DNA of 64,000 nucleotides from Bacteroidales bacterium (GCA_017627955.1 JAGAFU010000018.1:24696-88695); one strand, 5' to 3'. Positions 1 to 9,779 are shown, counted from the stretch's first letter. The notes: a model not told the origin generated them from the sequence alone. Program-made: numbers and translations.

Positions 1-632
1 TGTGCGAGTGCGGGGAGGTCTCATTCAAGAACGTGATAACTTTCAACATGGATGAATATGTCGGCATTCCGGAAAAGCATCCCGAGAGCTACCACAGCTT
101 CATGTACAAGAACCTTTTTGACAAGATCGATATTCCCGCCGGGAACATCCACATTCTCAATGGGAACGCTCCCGATCTCGAGAAGGAATGCGAGGACTAT
201 GAGAAAGCGATTGTCGCAGCGGGAGGCATCGACCTTTTCCTCGGAGGTGTGGGCGAAGACGGCCATCTGGCTTTCAACGAGCCCTTCTCTTCCATCAATT
301 CAAGGACAAGGGTCGTCACCCTCACCCAGGACACGATCGAGGTAAACTCAAGGTTCTTCGGAGGCGACACCAGCCAGGTCCCCAGGCAGGCCATGTCAGT
401 GGGAGTCGCGACAGTCTGCGACGCCGCCGAGGTCCTTATTCTCGCTTTCGGAAGCAAGAAGGCCAGGGTGGTCGCCCAGGCCGTTGAGGGATCTGTGAGC
501 CACTACGTCACATTGTCCGCTCTCCAGCTCCACCCCAATGGAATCGTGCTTCTGGACGAGCCCGCCGCAGGAGAACTGAAGGTCAACTCCTACAAATATT
601 TCAAGGCGGTTGAAGAAGCGATTGAAAAGTAA
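1..632 (+). CDS. nagB: Glucosamine-6-phosphate deaminase, 5' end missing
   Basis: Cytoplasmic enzyme that converts glucosamine-6-phosphate to fructose-6-phosphate and ammonia, feeding amino sugars into glycolysis. The reading frame is already open at base 3 and runs about 209 codons to the stop, against roughly 262-270 residues for the family, so about 55 N-terminal residues lie outside the window. The frame carries the family motifs [11 protein letters not shown] (with the catalytic Asp), [14 protein letters not shown] (catalytic His and Glu), the SRTR segment and the LQLHP segment near the C-terminus. A GTG at 33 is an internal valine, not a start. It is followed after 19 bases by two secreted paralogues with no obvious functional link. 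Identification rests on motif recognition and is firm. Confidence 0.96.
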   Translation, partial: CECGEVSFKNVITFNMDEYVGIPEKHPESYHSFMYKNLFDKIDIPAGNIHILNGNAPDLEKECEDYEKAIVAAGGIDLFLGGVGEDGHLAFNEPFSSINSRTRVVTLTQDTIEVNSRFFGGDTSQVPRQAMSVGVATVCDAAEVLILAFGSKKARVVAQAVEGSVSHYVTLSALQLHPNGIVLLDEPAAGELKVNSYKYFKAVEEAIEK

Positions 633-651
633 CTTACAAATAGATTAAACA

Positions 652-1248
652 ATGAGAACAAAAGTTTTGCTCGCCAGCCTTTTGATGCTGGTGTCTCTGG
701 GGCTCACCGCCCAGGAGAACGCTCCCGTCAAGAAATACGGGTTCAAATCCGCTATCGCAAAGATCAACACTCAGATGCTGGGCAGAACCATAGAGTCCAC
801 CGCCTACGTGGACAACTACGGGGCTCAGACCAGTCAGGTGGTTGAGATGAACATTCCTCTCAAGGGAGATGTGAAGAGCGCCACCATCGTTAGGGACGGT
901 AAATCCTACACTGTAAACTACACCTCGAAGAAGATCGAGGTCACGGATGCCATCGAGCAGCCGAACCTGCTTAATCCCACCGACGCTGAAAAAGAGAAAT
1001 ACAAAATCAAAGAACTTGCCGAGGACACTGTTCTCGGGAAGACTTGCGTGGTCTATAGCCTTGAGTCAGATTACAATGGGACTCCCGCCACTATGACAAT
1101 ATGGTCTTACAAAGGCTATCCCATGAAGACCGAGATCGACACCGGCATATTAAAAGTCTCTACAGAGGTTACCGCTTTTGAAGAGAACGCTGATATTCCT
1201 CAAGATGTTCTTGAGATTCCTGATTACAAAATCAAGAAAAAGAAATGA
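652..1248 (+). CDS. Secreted protein of unknown function, tandem copy 1
   Basis: A 198-residue exported protein. The first 20 or so residues form a signal peptide (basic MRTK, a leucine-rich core, cleavage expected near LTAQ/E) with no lipobox, so it is probably periplasmic. The mature part resembles the small LolA/DUF4412-like proteins of Bacteroidota in size and in its alternating charged and beta-strand character, but I do not recognise a catalytic motif and assign no function. It ends in a lysine-rich tail. Its stop overlaps the start of the next gene in an ATGA, so the two are probably translationally coupled. It is a paralogue of that neighbour: the first 35 or so residues are nearly identical and the rest diverges. 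Confidence 0.8.
   Translation: MRTKVLLASLLMLVSLGLTAQENAPVKKYGFKSAIAKINTQMLGRTIESTAYVDNYGAQTSQVVEMNIPLKGDVKSATIVRDGKSYTVNYTSKKIEVTDAIEQPNLLNPTDAEKEKYKIKELAEDTVLGKTCVVYSLESDYNGTPATMTIWSYKGYPMKTEIDTGILKVSTEVTAFEENADIPQDVLEIPDYKIKKKK
665..740 (+). repeat. 76-nt perfect direct repeat, copy 1
   Basis: This segment encodes the signal peptide and first mature residues of the first tandem paralogue. It is identical base for base to 1258-1333, 593 bases downstream, whereas the flanking coding sequence differs even at synonymous sites. The sharp identity boundary suggests recent duplication or local gene conversion limited to the 5' end. Confidence 0.9.
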
Positions 1249-1829
1249 AAACCAAGTTTTTGCTCGCCAGCCTTTTGATGCTGGTGTCTCTGGGGCTCAC
1301 CGCCCAGGAGAACGCTCCCGTCAAGAAATACGGATTCAAGTCCGCTATCGCCAAGATCTCTACGGACATGATGGGCCAGAAGGTGGAATCCACAGCTTAT
1401 GTCGATGAATATGGCGCCAAAGAGTGCCAGAAGGCAAAAGTTGAAGTCCCTGGGATGGGAGCGGTTGAGACCGGATCCATCGTGAAAGACGGCAAGTCCT
1501 GGTCAATCAACTACACCATGAAGCAGGTCCAGGAAGTTGAGATCAAACCCGAGGACCAGCCCAACTTCTTGAATATCACAGAGGAAGCCAAGAAGAAATT
1601 CAAAATCCAGGAGGCCGGCAAGGAGAAGGTCCTGGACTTCGACTGCGATGTTTACACACTTGAAACCGAGGCCGAGGGCATGACCGCAAAGCTGAAGGTC
1701 TGGTGCTACAAAGGTTTCACGCTCAAGAGCGAGACCGAATTGATGGGCATGAAGATCATAACAGCAGTCACCGAATTCAAGGAGGACGCCATGGTGCTTC
1801 CTCAGGTGTTCGATGTTCCGAAATTCTAG
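1245..1829 (+). CDS. Secreted protein of unknown function, tandem copy 2
   Basis: A 194-residue exported protein paralogous to the gene just upstream, whose stop codon it overlaps by four bases. The signal peptide (MKTKFLLASLLML...LTAQ) matches copy 1. The mature domain keeps the order of features (ESTAYVD, SIVKDGKSW, EDQPNFLN, DVYTLE, KVWCYKG) but differs at most other positions, so the two copies may bind different partners. A DUF4412-like fold is possible but not demonstrated. It precedes purL by 15 bases, so the pair may be cotranscribed with nagB and purL; I see no reason to link it to purine synthesis. Confidence 0.8.
   Translation: MKTKFLLASLLMLVSLGLTAQENAPVKKYGFKSAIAKISTDMMGQKVESTAYVDEYGAKECQKAKVEVPGMGAVETGSIVKDGKSWSINYTMKQVQEVEIKPEDQPNFLNITEEAKKKFKIQEAGKEKVLDFDCDVYTLETEAEGMTAKLKVWCYKGFTLKSETELMGMKIITAVTEFKEDAMVLPQVFDVPKF
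1258..1333 (+). repeat. 76-nt perfect direct repeat, copy 2
   Basis: Exact copy of 665-740, at the start of the second tandem paralogue. The match begins in codon 5 and stops at the codon for the Gly of KKYG (third base differs). Such repeats can recombine to delete one copy, leaving a single in-frame chimeric gene. Confidence 0.9.
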
Positions 1830-1844
1830 CGTTACAAGTTATAA

Positions 1845-4800
1845 ATGAGTGATTTCCGCATCTTCGTAGAGAAATATCCTGAATTTCAGGTGGAGGCGGC
1901 CAGCCTTTTGGCCGAGTTGAATGAGAACTTGCAGCTGAAGTTGAAGACGCTTCGCTTGCTGAATGTCTATGATCTATTCGGTTTCACGCCGGAGCTTCTG
2001 GAAAAAAGCCGCTACAGCGTGTTCGGAGAGATCGTGACGGACTCTGTCACGGACAAGGTCGAGGGCATGGGCAAGTTCATCGCTGTCGAGTATCTCCCGG
2101 GCCAGTTTGACCAGAGGGCTGCCTCGGCTGTTGACTGCGTCCATCTGATCGACCCCAAAGCGAAGATAAACATCAAGAGCTCCAAGCTGATAATTGTTGA
2201 CGATGACGCCTCGGACGAAGTTATCGACAAGATCCGTCATTATGTCATCAACCCTGTCGAGTCCAGGGAAAAAGATCTTTCCAAGCTTTCGGACACCGAG
2301 CATGCCGCAGTCAAGGATGTCCCAGTCCTGGAAGGTTTCCGCTCGATGGAAGGTCCTGATCTTAAGGCATATTGCAAGAAGATGGGCCTCGCCATGAATG
2401 AGGATGACCTCGCCGAAGTCGTGAAATACTTTACCGCCGAAGGTCGGGATCCAAACGAGACTGAGTTGAGGATTCTGGACACTTATTGGAGTGACCATTG
2501 CCGCCACACGACGTTCACGACCGAGCTCGAGAACATTTCCGTCGAGGAATCTTTCATCAAGGATGACATCGACGGGACGATGAATCTGTACCTCAAGATG
2601 CGCTCGGAGCTGGGAAGGGAGGGCAAAGGCCTGAACCTGATGGACATGGCCACCATCGGAGCCAAGTATCTCCGCAAGGCCGGCAAGCTGGACGACATGG
2701 AGGTCAGCGAGGAGAACAACGCCTGCAGCATATTCATTGATGTCGATGTGTCCTCCGACCTCGCTCAGGAACCGGTTAGTGAGCGGAGCCGAACCACAGA
2801 GCGCTGGCTCTTGATGTTCAAGAATGAAACTCACAACCATCCCACTGAGATCGAGCCTTTTGGAGGTGCGGCGACCTGCCTCGGCGGAGCCATCAGGGAT
2901 CCCCTATCCGGACGTTCATACGTCTACCAGGCGATGCGTGTCACCGGCGCCGGAGACATCTACAAGCCTGTCGCTGAGACGATTCCGGGCAAGCTTCCGC
3001 AGAAGGTCATAACCCGTAAGGCAGCCCAAGGATATTCCAGTTACGGCAACCAGATCGGTCTGGCGACAACCCATGTCAGGGAGATTTTCCACGAGGGTTA
3101 CACAGCCAAGAGAATGGAAGTTGGAGCCGTAGTCGGAGCTGTCAAGGCCGCTAACGTAAGGCGTGAGAGCCCAGCTCCCGGGGACGTGGTTCTGATGCTT
3201 GGAGGTCGCACGGGAAGGGATGGCATCGGAGGTGCCACAGGCTCATCCAAAGAACACACCGAGGAATCTCTCGAGACTTGCGGCAGTGAGGTCCAGAAGG
3301 GTAACCCGCCGGAGGAAAGGAAGCTTGAGAGGCTGTTCCGCAGACCGGAGGTGACATCCCTTATCAAGAAGTCAAATGACTTCGGAGCTGGTGGAGTCAG
3401 CGTCGCCATCGGAGAGCTGACCGCCGGGCTGGACATCTACCTGGACAGGGTTCCTGTCAAATACAGCGGAATGAACTCCACCGAATTGGCTATCAGCGAG
3501 TCACAGGAAAGGATGGCCGTTGTCATTGAGGCAAAGGACGAGGATATATTCAAGGAATATTGCCACTCGGAGAACATTGAGGTAACCCACGTCGCCGATG
3601 TGACTGATACCGAAAGAATGAGGATGTTCAACAAAGGCGAGCTTGTCGTGGATCTCCGCAGGGATTTCATCGACAGCGCCGGAGCGAAGCACTACTCAAA
3701 AGCCGTGATCGGAGCGGTCGATCCCGCGGATCCATTCAGCAGGGATATTCCGGGAAAGAACCTCAAAGAGAGGATGTTCGCCAACCTGCAGGATCCGAAT
3801 GTCACAAGCCAGAAAGGACTGATCGAGATGTTCGACTCGACCATCGGGCGCTCGACCGTACTGATGCCTTTCGGAGGCGAGCTTCAGACCACCGAGACCC
3901 AGGTTTCCGTCCAGAAGCTTCCGATCGATGGTTTCACCAACACAGCCAGCATGATGGCGTTCGGATTCAATCCGGAGATTTGCGACTGGAGCCCTTACCA
4001 CGGTGCGGCATATTCATTCATTGAGGCCTGTTCCAAGATTGTCGCCGCCGGAGGAGACTGGAAGACAATGCGTTTCTCTTGTCAGGAATATTTCGAGAGA
4101 ATGACTTCCGATCCTCATACCTGGGGGAAACCCACGGCAGCGTTGCTTGGAGCGCTGAAGATGCAGGAGGCCTTCGGGCTGCCCTCCATCGGAGGAAAGG
4201 ACTCGATGAGCGGCTCCTTCGAGACAGAGCATGGCCCGATCCATGTTCCTCCGACACTCATCGCCTTCGGTATCACTCCTGTTAAGGTCGAGGATGTCAT
4301 CTCCCCTGAGTTCAAATGGGAAGGCGACAGGCTGTACCTCGTAAGGCACACGCCGCTGGCCAACAAAATGCCTGACACTGAGCAGCTTAAAAAGAATTGG
4401 GACAATATTCTCTCTAAGATCAAGGACGGCACTATCGTGGCCGCATGGTCCGTCGGATTCGGCGGTGTCGCGGAGGCGCTCTGCAAGATGAGCTTCGGTA
4501 ACGCGTTCGGGTTCGACGTCAACCTTTCCGAGGAGGATCTCTTCAACCTCGCTTACGGCTCGATCGTGATCGAGACTGATGGTGAGGTCGATTTCGAGAA
4601 CGCCGAGCTGATCGGTGACGTCACCTCCGGAGAGGACGGGAATGTCAGGGTCAACGGGACCTCAATCTCGATCTTCGAGCTGATGGACTTCAACGGCTCG
4701 CTTTTCGAAAAGGTTTACCCGGCCGTCAGCGAGTCTGCCCACAAGAGATTGCTACCTCGTGGTCTGGAAGGCGTCAAGCCCTTCAAGGCCAAGAAGGCCG

Positions 4801-5633
4801 ATCTTGAATATAAAGGCCCTGCCGTCGATAAGGTCGTGGCTTACCTGCCAGTATTCCCTGGCACTAACTGCGACTACGACTCTGCCAAGGCCTTCCGCAA
4901 AGCCGGAGCCGAGGTTCGCACAAGCGTGTTCCGCAACCTGACCGACAAGGATGTCTTCGACTCCATCGATGAGATGGCGGACGGAATCAGGAATTGCCAT
5001 ATCCTCATGCTCTCGGGCGGTTTCTCAGCCGGAGACGAACCGGACGGAAGCGGCAAGTTCATAGCCAACGTGCTGAACAATGAGGCGATAGCCGCCGCCA
5101 TTGGCGATCTCCTTTCACGAGGCGGACTGATTCTCGGAATATGCAACGGCTTCCAGGCCCTTGTGAAGTCCGGACTCCTGCCTTATGGTGAGTTGGGCAA
5201 GGTCACTAAAGACTCCCCCACCTTGTTCCGTAATGACATCAACAGGCATATCTCCCAGATGGTCACTACTCGGGTAGCCACGACCAACTCTCCTTGGCTG
5301 AAAGGCATGGCCATCGGCGACGAGTACACGATCCCGGTGAGCCACGGAGAGGGCAAATTCGTTGTGAACGAGGAACTTGCCCGTGAACTATTCGCAAACG
5401 GGCAGGTGGCTTTCCAGTACGTCGATCCGATCACTGACGAGCCCACCATGGAGTCTCCCTACAATCCCAACGGATCTTACTACGCCATCGAGGGAATCAT
5501 CAGCCGTAACGGCCAGATACTCGGAAAGATGGGTCACAGCGAGCGCTACGAGGATGGCCTGTTCAAGAACATCGAGGCCGACCTTGAACAGCCGCTTTTC
5601 GACAATGCTGTTAAATATTTCAAAGCCAACTAA
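1845..5633 (+). CDS. purL: Phosphoribosylformylglycinamidine synthase, single-chain type
   Basis: Catalyses the fourth step of purine synthesis, converting FGAR plus glutamine and ATP to FGAM in the cytoplasm. At 1262 residues it is the long fused form, not the split PurL/PurQ/PurS form. An N-terminal PurS-like part is followed by two AIRS-type ATPase halves ([37 protein letters not shown]) and a class-I glutamine amidotransferase domain from about residue 1000 ([17 protein letters not shown] with nucleophile Cys1100, SHGEGKF with His1167). Just before [11 protein letters not shown] there is a segment of about 17 residues (around [17 protein letters not shown]) that homologues lack, as far as I recall them; it is encoded by a palindromic element. 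Rubredoxin follows after two bases. Confidence 0.97.
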   Translation: MSDFRIFVEKYPEFQVEAASLLAELNENLQLKLKTLRLLNVYDLFGFTPELLEKSRYSVFGEIVTDSVTDKVEGMGKFIAVEYLPGQFDQRAASAVDCVHLIDPKAKINIKSSKLIIVDDDASDEVIDKIRHYVINPVESREKDLSKLSDTEHAAVKDVPVLEGFRSMEGPDLKAYCKKMGLAMNEDDLAEVVKYFTAEGRDPNETELRILDTYWSDHCRHTTFTTELENISVEESFIKDDIDGTMNLYLKMRSELGREGKGLNLMDMATIGAKYLRKAGKLDDMEVSEENNACSIFIDVDVSSDLAQEPVSERSRTTERWLLMFKNETHNHPTEIEPFGGAATCLGGAIRDPLSGRSYVYQAMRVTGAGDIYKPVAETIPGKLPQKVITRKAAQGYSSYGNQIGLATTHVREIFHEGYTAKRMEVGAVVGAVKAANVRRESPAPGDVVLMLGGRTGRDGIGGATGSSKEHTEESLETCGSEVQKGNPPEERKLERLFRRPEVTSLIKKSNDFGAGGVSVAIGELTAGLDIYLDRVPVKYSGMNSTELAISESQERMAVVIEAKDEDIFKEYCHSENIEVTHVADVTDTERMRMFNKGELVVDLRRDFIDSAGAKHYSKAVIGAVDPADPFSRDIPGKNLKERMFANLQDPNVTSQKGLIEMFDSTIGRSTVLMPFGGELQTTETQVSVQKLPIDGFTNTASMMAFGFNPEICDWSPYHGAAYSFIEACSKIVAAGGDWKTMRFSCQEYFERMTSDPHTWGKPTAALLGALKMQEAFGLPSIGGKDSMSGSFETEHGPIHVPPTLIAFGITPVKVEDVISPEFKWEGDRLYLVRHTPLANKMPDTEQLKKNWDNILSKIKDGTIVAAWSVGFGGVAEALCKMSFGNAFGFDVNLSEEDLFNLAYGSIVIETDGEVDFENAELIGDVTSGEDGNVRVNGTSISIFELMDFNGSLFEKVYPAVSESAHKRLLPRGLEGVKPFKAKKADLEYKGPAVDKVVAYLPVFPGTNCDYDSAKAFRKAGAEVRTSVFRNLTDKDVFDSIDEMADGIRNCHILMLSGGFSAGDEPDGSGKFIANVLNNEAIAAAIGDLLSRGGLILGICNGFQALVKSGLLPYGELGKVTKDSPTLFRNDINRHISQMVTTRVATTNSPWLKGMAIGDEYTIPVSHGEGKFVVNEELARELFANGQVAFQYVDPITDEPTMESPYNPNGSYYAIEGIISRNGQILGKMGHSERYEDGLFKNIEADLEQPLFDNAVKYFKAN
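2750..2800 (+). repeat. Palindromic repeat element carried in frame within purL
   Basis: The segment contains CGCTCA (2762-2767) and TGAGCG (2780-2785) as the arms of a hairpin around a self-complementary AACCGGTT. Translated in the purL frame it gives ...[11 protein letters not shown].., a peptide type that I know as the read-through of a dispersed repeat in Bacteroidota genomes. It sits immediately before the conserved [11 protein letters not shown] motif, probably in a surface loop. Insertion boundaries are approximate. Confidence 0.6.
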
Positions 5634-5635
5634 TC

Positions 5636-5794
5636 ATGAAGAAGTACACATGCGACGTTTGCGGGTACGAGTATGATCCCGCAGTTGGCGATCCGGACAA
5701 CGGAATCGCCCCCGGAACCGCCTTTGAGGATATCCCTGAGGATTGGGTCTGCCCCCTCTGCGGAGTCGGCAAAGACCAGTTCTCCGAGGCTTAA
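5636..5794 (+). CDS. Rubredoxin
   Basis: A 52-residue iron-only electron carrier, the standard length of the family. Two CxxCGxxY/CxxCG knuckles bind one iron: [12 protein letters not shown] near the N-terminus and [10 protein letters not shown] near the C-terminus, with [16 protein letters not shown] in between as in clostridial and Bacteroidales rubredoxins. It usually passes electrons to rubrerythrin or peroxide/oxygen-reducing enzymes in anaerobes; no partner is encoded nearby. The start lies two bases after the purL stop, implying cotranscription, and its stop abuts the stop of the convergent cysS gene with no base between them, leaving no room for a separate terminator. Confidence 0.93.
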   Translation: MKKYTCDVCGYEYDPAVGDPDNGIAPGTAFEDIPEDWVCPLCGVGKDQFSEA

Positions 5795-7372
5795 TTATTC
5801 AAGAGTCCATTCGGCACCGTCCTTGGTATCCTTTACTGTGATGCCAAGGGCTTTGAGATGGTCTCGGATAGCGTCGCTCAGGCCCCAGTCTTTCGCTGCT
5901 TTGGCCTTGGCCCTTTCCTCAAGAACCATATCCATGAGCCCGGAGACTACCTCCTGGCTCTTTCCGCCCTCTCCCGCGTTCTCATCCTTAAGACCGAGAA
6001 CACCGAAGACGATGTCGTCAAATAGCTGGAGTAAGGTCCTGATATCCCCTTCTGTCATGCCCGGCTTTGACCGGGCATCTCCTGTCTTGGCCGTATTGAT
6101 TAGCTTCACCGCCTCGAAGATGTGCGAAAGAGCAATCGGAGTGTTAAGATCGTCGCACAGGGCGTCATAGACTCCGTCGAATATGGCTTTGATCTCAGGA
6201 GAGTCGGCAGGACAGGTGTCGGGGGCGATGGCGGTGGGGAGCTCGCCGTAGGGAAGATCCTTCGCCGCGCATAGATCCTTCGCATCGCTCAGGATGACAT
6301 TATGGGCCTTGGCCAAGGCTACCAAGTCCTTGTAGGCCTGCAGGACCCTCTTAAGAGCCTTTTCAGAGGCCTGTAGAGCCTCATTGCTGAAGTCGAGAGT
6401 TCCGCGGTAGTGAGCCTGAAGGATGAAAAACCGGACGGTCATCGGAGAATATGCCTGATCCAGCTTCGGATGGTTTCCGGAGAATAACTCAGGCAGGGTG
6501 ATGAAGTTCCCGAGGGACTTGCCCATCTTCTGGCCGTTGATGGTGATCATGTTGTTGTGGACCCAATAGCGAACGCCTCTGGTGCCTCTCCAGGCCACAT
6601 TCTGGGCGATCTCGCACTCATGGTGAGGGAACATGAGGTCCATCCCGCCTCCATGGATATCGAACTCCTCTCCTAGATATTTCTCGCCCATAACCGAGCA
6701 CTCAAGGTGCCAGCCAGGGAATCCCTCGCTCCAAGGGCTCGGCCAGTGCATGATGTGCTCAGGCTCGGCCTTCTTCCAAAGGGCGAAATCGTACGGGGCC
6801 TTTTTGTCGCTCTGTCCGTCCAAGGAACGAGTGCCCTCCAAAGTGTCGTCCAGGTTACGCCCGGACAGGACACCGTAGTGGTGCTTCTCGTTGTACTTCT
6901 GCACGTCGAAATACACGGAACCATTTGAGATATAAGCATATCCGGCCTCAAGTATCTTCTTGATCGTCTCGATCTGCTCAATAATATGCCCGGAAGCCCT
7001 GGGCTCGATCGAGGGCGGGGCGACGTTCAGCTGGCGCATGGCCTCATGATACCGGAACGTGTAGCTCTGGACAACCTCCATGGGCTCCAGCTGCTCCAGA
7101 CGGGCCTTCTTGCTGATCTTGTCCTCTCCTTCGTCCGCATCATGCTCAAGGTGGCCCACGTCGGTGATATTCCGGACATAACGGACCTTATAGCCAAGGT
7201 GCCTTAACAGCTTGAAGAGCACATCATAAGTCACTCCTGGCCTGGCGTGCCCCAAGTGAGCGTCACCATAAACGGTCGGCCCGCAGACATACATTCCCAC
7301 ATGTCCCTCATGGACCGGGACAAACAGCTCCTTGTTCTTTGTAAGTGTATTTGTAAGAAACAGGTTCCTCAT
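5795..7372 (-). CDS. cysS: Cysteinyl-tRNA synthetase
   Basis: Class I aminoacyl-tRNA synthetase charging tRNA-Cys. It has the [18 protein letters not shown] region with the HIGH-equivalent HLGH, the zinc-site segment [20 protein letters not shown] followed by FPHHECE, and a KMSKS loop written KMGKSLGNF. At 525 residues it is longer than usual (about 490 in Bacteroides). The excess lies in the helical C-terminal part as two stretches, [16 protein letters not shown] and [13 protein letters not shown], both encoded by palindromic repeat elements (6274-6299 and 6053-6079) inserted without breaking the frame. A good promoter lies at 7396-7426. The gene ends flush against rubredoxin. Confidence 0.97.
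   Translation of the reverse strand: MRNLFLTNTLTKNKELFVPVHEGHVGMYVCGPTVYGDAHLGHARPGVTYDVLFKLLRHLGYKVRYVRNITDVGHLEHDADEGEDKISKKARLEQLEPMEVVQSYTFRYHEAMRQLNVAPPSIEPRASGHIIEQIETIKKILEAGYAYISNGSVYFDVQKYNEKHHYGVLSGRNLDDTLEGTRSLDGQSDKKAPYDFALWKKAEPEHIMHWPSPWSEGFPGWHLECSVMGEKYLGEEFDIHGGGMDLMFPHHECEIAQNVAWRGTRGVRYWVHNNMITINGQKMGKSLGNFITLPELFSGNHPKLDQAYSPMTVRFFILQAHYRGTLDFSNEALQASEKALKRVLQAYKDLVALAKAHNVILSDAKDLCAAKDLPYGELPTAIAPDTCPADSPEIKAIFDGVYDALCDDLNTPIALSHIFEAVKLINTAKTGDARSKPGMTEGDIRTLLQLFDDIVFGVLGLKDENAGEGGKSQEVVSGLMDMVLEERAKAKAAKDWGLSDAIRDHLKALGITVKDTKDGAEWTLE
6053..6079 (-). repeat. Palindromic element (GCCCGG hairpin) within cysS
   Basis: GCCCGG (6059-6064) and CCGGGC (6071-6076) form a hairpin around ctttga, preceded by TGTCAT. 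On the cysS strand it reads as [10 protein letters not shown] in the C-terminal helical domain, a position where homologues have no such residues. It is a different sequence class from the 26-nt element 200 bases away in the same gene. Confidence 0.6.
6274..6299 (-). repeat. 26-nt dispersed repeat, copy A (within cysS)
   Basis: One of three related 26-nt elements in this window with the form TGTCATnCTGAGCGnnGCGAAGnATC. This copy lies inside cysS and is translated as ILSDAKDL; a partial second unit (gcgaaggatc) follows directly. The other copies are at 9476-9501 and 24181-24206. Confidence 0.75.
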
Positions 7373-7395
7373 CGCAGTGTTTTCGTTAAAACTTT

Positions 7396-7426
7396 CAAAT
7401 TTACATTATTTAACGCAAAACACCAA
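7396..7426 (-). promoter_or_regulatory. cysS promoter, Bacteroidota type
   Basis: On the minus strand TTGG (7423-7426) is separated by 19 bases from TAAATTTG (7396-7403), a perfect -7 element of the Bacteroidota housekeeping sigma factor. The box lies 23 bases upstream of the cysS start codon. Confidence 0.7.
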
Positions 7427-7479
7427 CCCGACATTCACCTTCCCCGCAGAAAGCTCCAATAGTCCCACCCATCTCGCTC

Positions 7480-7541
7480 TTAGGCCCATTATTGCGATAT
7501 TTGGGCCCAACACACCACTTCCAACCGGATTTGGGCCCAAA
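7480..7541. repeat. Phased GGGCCC palindromes upstream of cysS
   Basis: Two copies of TTTGGGCCCAA (7500-7510 and 7530-7540) and one degenerate copy TTAGGCCCATT (7480-7490) lie in the 211-base gap between the end of the GH92 gene and cysS. The GGGCCC cores are about 21 and 30 bases apart, close to two and three helical turns. They sit some 90-150 bases upstream of the predicted cysS transcription start and within the 3' untranslated region of the GH92 transcript. I find no gene in the gap 7373-7583; the function of the repeats is unknown. Confidence 0.55.
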
Positions 7542-7583
7542 ATCAGTCATTTCAGTCCCGCTGGCACTTGAATAGCAGCCCCA

Positions 7584-9779
7584 CTAACAGCCCCAGTCCT
7601 TATTCGGGAGGGGACCCATCTCAAGGACTAACGTGCCGCCGGCCATGATCTGGTTATGAGTGATCCATGGTCCCTCAAGAGGCACACCGTTCAAGGTAGC
7701 TTTTTGAATATATTTGTTATCATCAGATGCGTCCTTCGCCACGATCTTGAACACATTGCCGTTCGAGAGAGTCAAACTTGACTCGGTGAACACCGGGCTG
7801 CCAATGGTATAGACAGGCTCACCCGGAGTGACAGGATAGAACCCCAGGGAAGAGAACACCACGAAGGAAGTCAGACCTCCGCCATCCTCGTCGCCCGGAA
7901 TCCCCATCAGGTCGTCCCTGAACCAAGTGTCCAGCATCTGCCGGACCCTCTTCTGCGTCTTCCAAGGAGCTCCGGCATAGTTGTAAAGGTAAGGAATATG
8001 CAACGAAGGTTCATTTGCCATCGAGAACTGGCCGATATTGCCGGTGTGGTCCGGCATCTTGCTGTAGAAAACGTTCTTTGAGTGGCTCAGAGGGGTAGCG
8101 AACATCCTGTCCAGCTCTCCACAGAAACGCTCCGGGCCTCCCATCAAAGCAACCAAGTCAGGAATATTGTGCTGCACATCCCAGCGATACACCCAGCCAG
8201 TGTTCTCATCGTAAGAATCTCGCATGCCGGGCCCGCCATGGAACTCATAGTCAAAGTCCGGAATAAATTGTCCGTCAGCGTCTTTCGGGTGGAAGAACAG
8301 GGTCTCGGGATTGAACAGCTTGCGGTAATTCAAAGACCAATCCTTGTAGAATTCAGCGGCTTCCTTCTCCCCTGCCGCATCGGCGAGTTTTGAAAGGGCC
8401 CAGCTGTCGTAGGCCGTCCCAAGACTCACAGCCACCGGCTGACGCTTCTCCCAACCGTTGACATTCGGGTCAGTCTCGCTCTCCCCTTCCCGGAGCGCCG
8501 GCATATAACCATATTCCCAATAGAACCTGTCCAGTTCCCCCGCCGGATTGCCGCACCAAGGAACTAACGTCTTCTCCCTTAGAGCTTTCCTACCGGCCTC
8601 GTATGCGGCCTTGACATCAACTTTCAAGCCTTTGGAATATGCGTCAGCGAAAGTCGGGATCCCATGGTTGCTGTTCATCCTTCGGGAATCTCCGCTAACC
8701 TCAGGGAATGTCGGCATCCAGCCGGTTCCCATCTGGTCCGCCATCCTTAAAAAGGAGGCCAGGATATTCTCCTCGACCGGCACATCCATAAGAGTCCTCA
8801 ACGGATGAGCGGCCCTGTAAGTGTCCCAGATCCAGTCGTCGGTGTAGAACGGAACTCCGCCGTCCTCGTGTACAGAGTTATCAAAGGCACTCCAGTATCG
8901 CCCGTCCTCGCTCATTAGGATCGGTCTCTCGAAGGTCCGGTAATATGAGGTGTAGAATACTTTCTTCCTCTTCTCGGGCCCTTTCACGGCTATTCTTCCA
9001 AGGATCTCATTCCAGATCTTTCGTCCCTCCGCCGCAAGCGCATCCACATCATAATCAGCTATTTCCCTGTGAAGATTGGCTTTGGCCTGGTCCTCGCTGA
9101 TGAACGACACTCCGTAACGGATCCTGACGGAAGGTTTGTCAAAGGCAAGTGTGACCCAGCTGTCACGATCCGTCGCGAAGGATTCCTCCCGGACGGGCTT
9201 GACCTCAGGCTCCATATAAACATAAACTTTAGTCTGTCCCTCGACAGTCTGGCATCCCGAAAGCGCCTCGCCGTCCCAAGAGACGGAGCCTCCCCTGCTC
9301 GAGAGGATAATCGTCAGAGGCTCATCAGCTTCCAGGGAATATATGGCACTCTGATGGGACAGGGCGTACTTGGCTTTCACGGCCCCGTCCGCCAAAGTGA
9401 CGTCAAATGAATATGGAGTCAGATGCTCATTGTCATAAGAGACCGGAATAACAGCCCTGTAATTCTGGGCATCATTGTCATTCTGAGCGGAGCGAAGAAT
9501 CTCCTCCGTCGTCACTGACAGCTTGAACGCCGACCTCTCCCTATGGTTGGTCACAATAACCGGCAAACCATTAAGGTACTCCGAAGTGTAGTCCGAGCGC
9601 TCAGGATAAACCCTCAACATCGAATTCGGCAACTGCACCGTCGGGAAAGTCGGCACCAGAAGATGGCTGATATTCCCAGCATAAGGATTGACATAATCCA
9701 CAGGCTCCATTTTGGGAGATGAGCACGCGACGGAAAAAAGCGCGAGCGCGAAAGCCTTGACAAAAGAACTGGTACTCAT
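7584..9779 (-). CDS. GH92 family alpha-mannosidase-like lipoprotein
   Basis: A 731-residue exported exo-alpha-mannosidase of CAZy family 92, calcium-dependent enzymes that trim mannose from host or yeast glycans. The signal peptide ends in FSVAC/SS, a lipobox, so it is probably tethered to the outer membrane or periplasmic face. Family hallmarks are YVNPYAG near the N-terminus, YLNGLPVIVTNHRERSAF, TDDWIWDTYRAAHPL, the MNSNHGIPTF segment, SYDENTGWVYRWDVQHNIP, NEPSLHIPYLYNYAG and PGDEDGGGLTSFVVFSSLG. The N-terminal domain contains EEILRSAQNDND, encoded by the 26-nt dispersed repeat at 9476-9501. No SusC/D genes adjoin it. The substrate linkage cannot be told from sequence. Confidence 0.94.
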   Translation of the reverse strand: MSTSSFVKAFALALFSVACSSPKMEPVDYVNPYAGNISHLLVPTFPTVQLPNSMLRVYPERSDYTSEYLNGLPVIVTNHRERSAFKLSVTTEEILRSAQNDNDAQNYRAVIPVSYDNEHLTPYSFDVTLADGAVKAKYALSHQSAIYSLEADEPLTIILSSRGGSVSWDGEALSGCQTVEGQTKVYVYMEPEVKPVREESFATDRDSWVTLAFDKPSVRIRYGVSFISEDQAKANLHREIADYDVDALAAEGRKIWNEILGRIAVKGPEKRKKVFYTSYYRTFERPILMSEDGRYWSAFDNSVHEDGGVPFYTDDWIWDTYRAAHPLRTLMDVPVEENILASFLRMADQMGTGWMPTFPEVSGDSRRMNSNHGIPTFADAYSKGLKVDVKAAYEAGRKALREKTLVPWCGNPAGELDRFYWEYGYMPALREGESETDPNVNGWEKRQPVAVSLGTAYDSWALSKLADAAGEKEAAEFYKDWSLNYRKLFNPETLFFHPKDADGQFIPDFDYEFHGGPGMRDSYDENTGWVYRWDVQHNIPDLVALMGGPERFCGELDRMFATPLSHSKNVFYSKMPDHTGNIGQFSMANEPSLHIPYLYNYAGAPWKTQKRVRQMLDTWFRDDLMGIPGDEDGGGLTSFVVFSSLGFYPVTPGEPVYTIGSPVFTESSLTLSNGNVFKIVAKDASDDNKYIQKATLNGVPLEGPWITHNQIMAGGTLVLEMGPLPNKDWGC
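9476..9501 (+). repeat. 26-nt dispersed repeat, copy B (within GH92 gene)
   Basis: Same family as 6274-6299 and 24181-24206, here in the orientation TGTCATTCTGAGCGG followed by AGCGAAGAATC on the plus strand. Read through on the GH92 strand it adds ILRSAQND-type residues to the N-terminal domain, in frame. Confidence 0.75.

Noticed and set aside
7373-7583. T-box or other tRNA-sensing leader for cysS
   Set aside because: No T-box sequence, specifier loop or antiterminator could be traced, and the predicted promoter is only 23 bases from the start codon, leaving no long leader.
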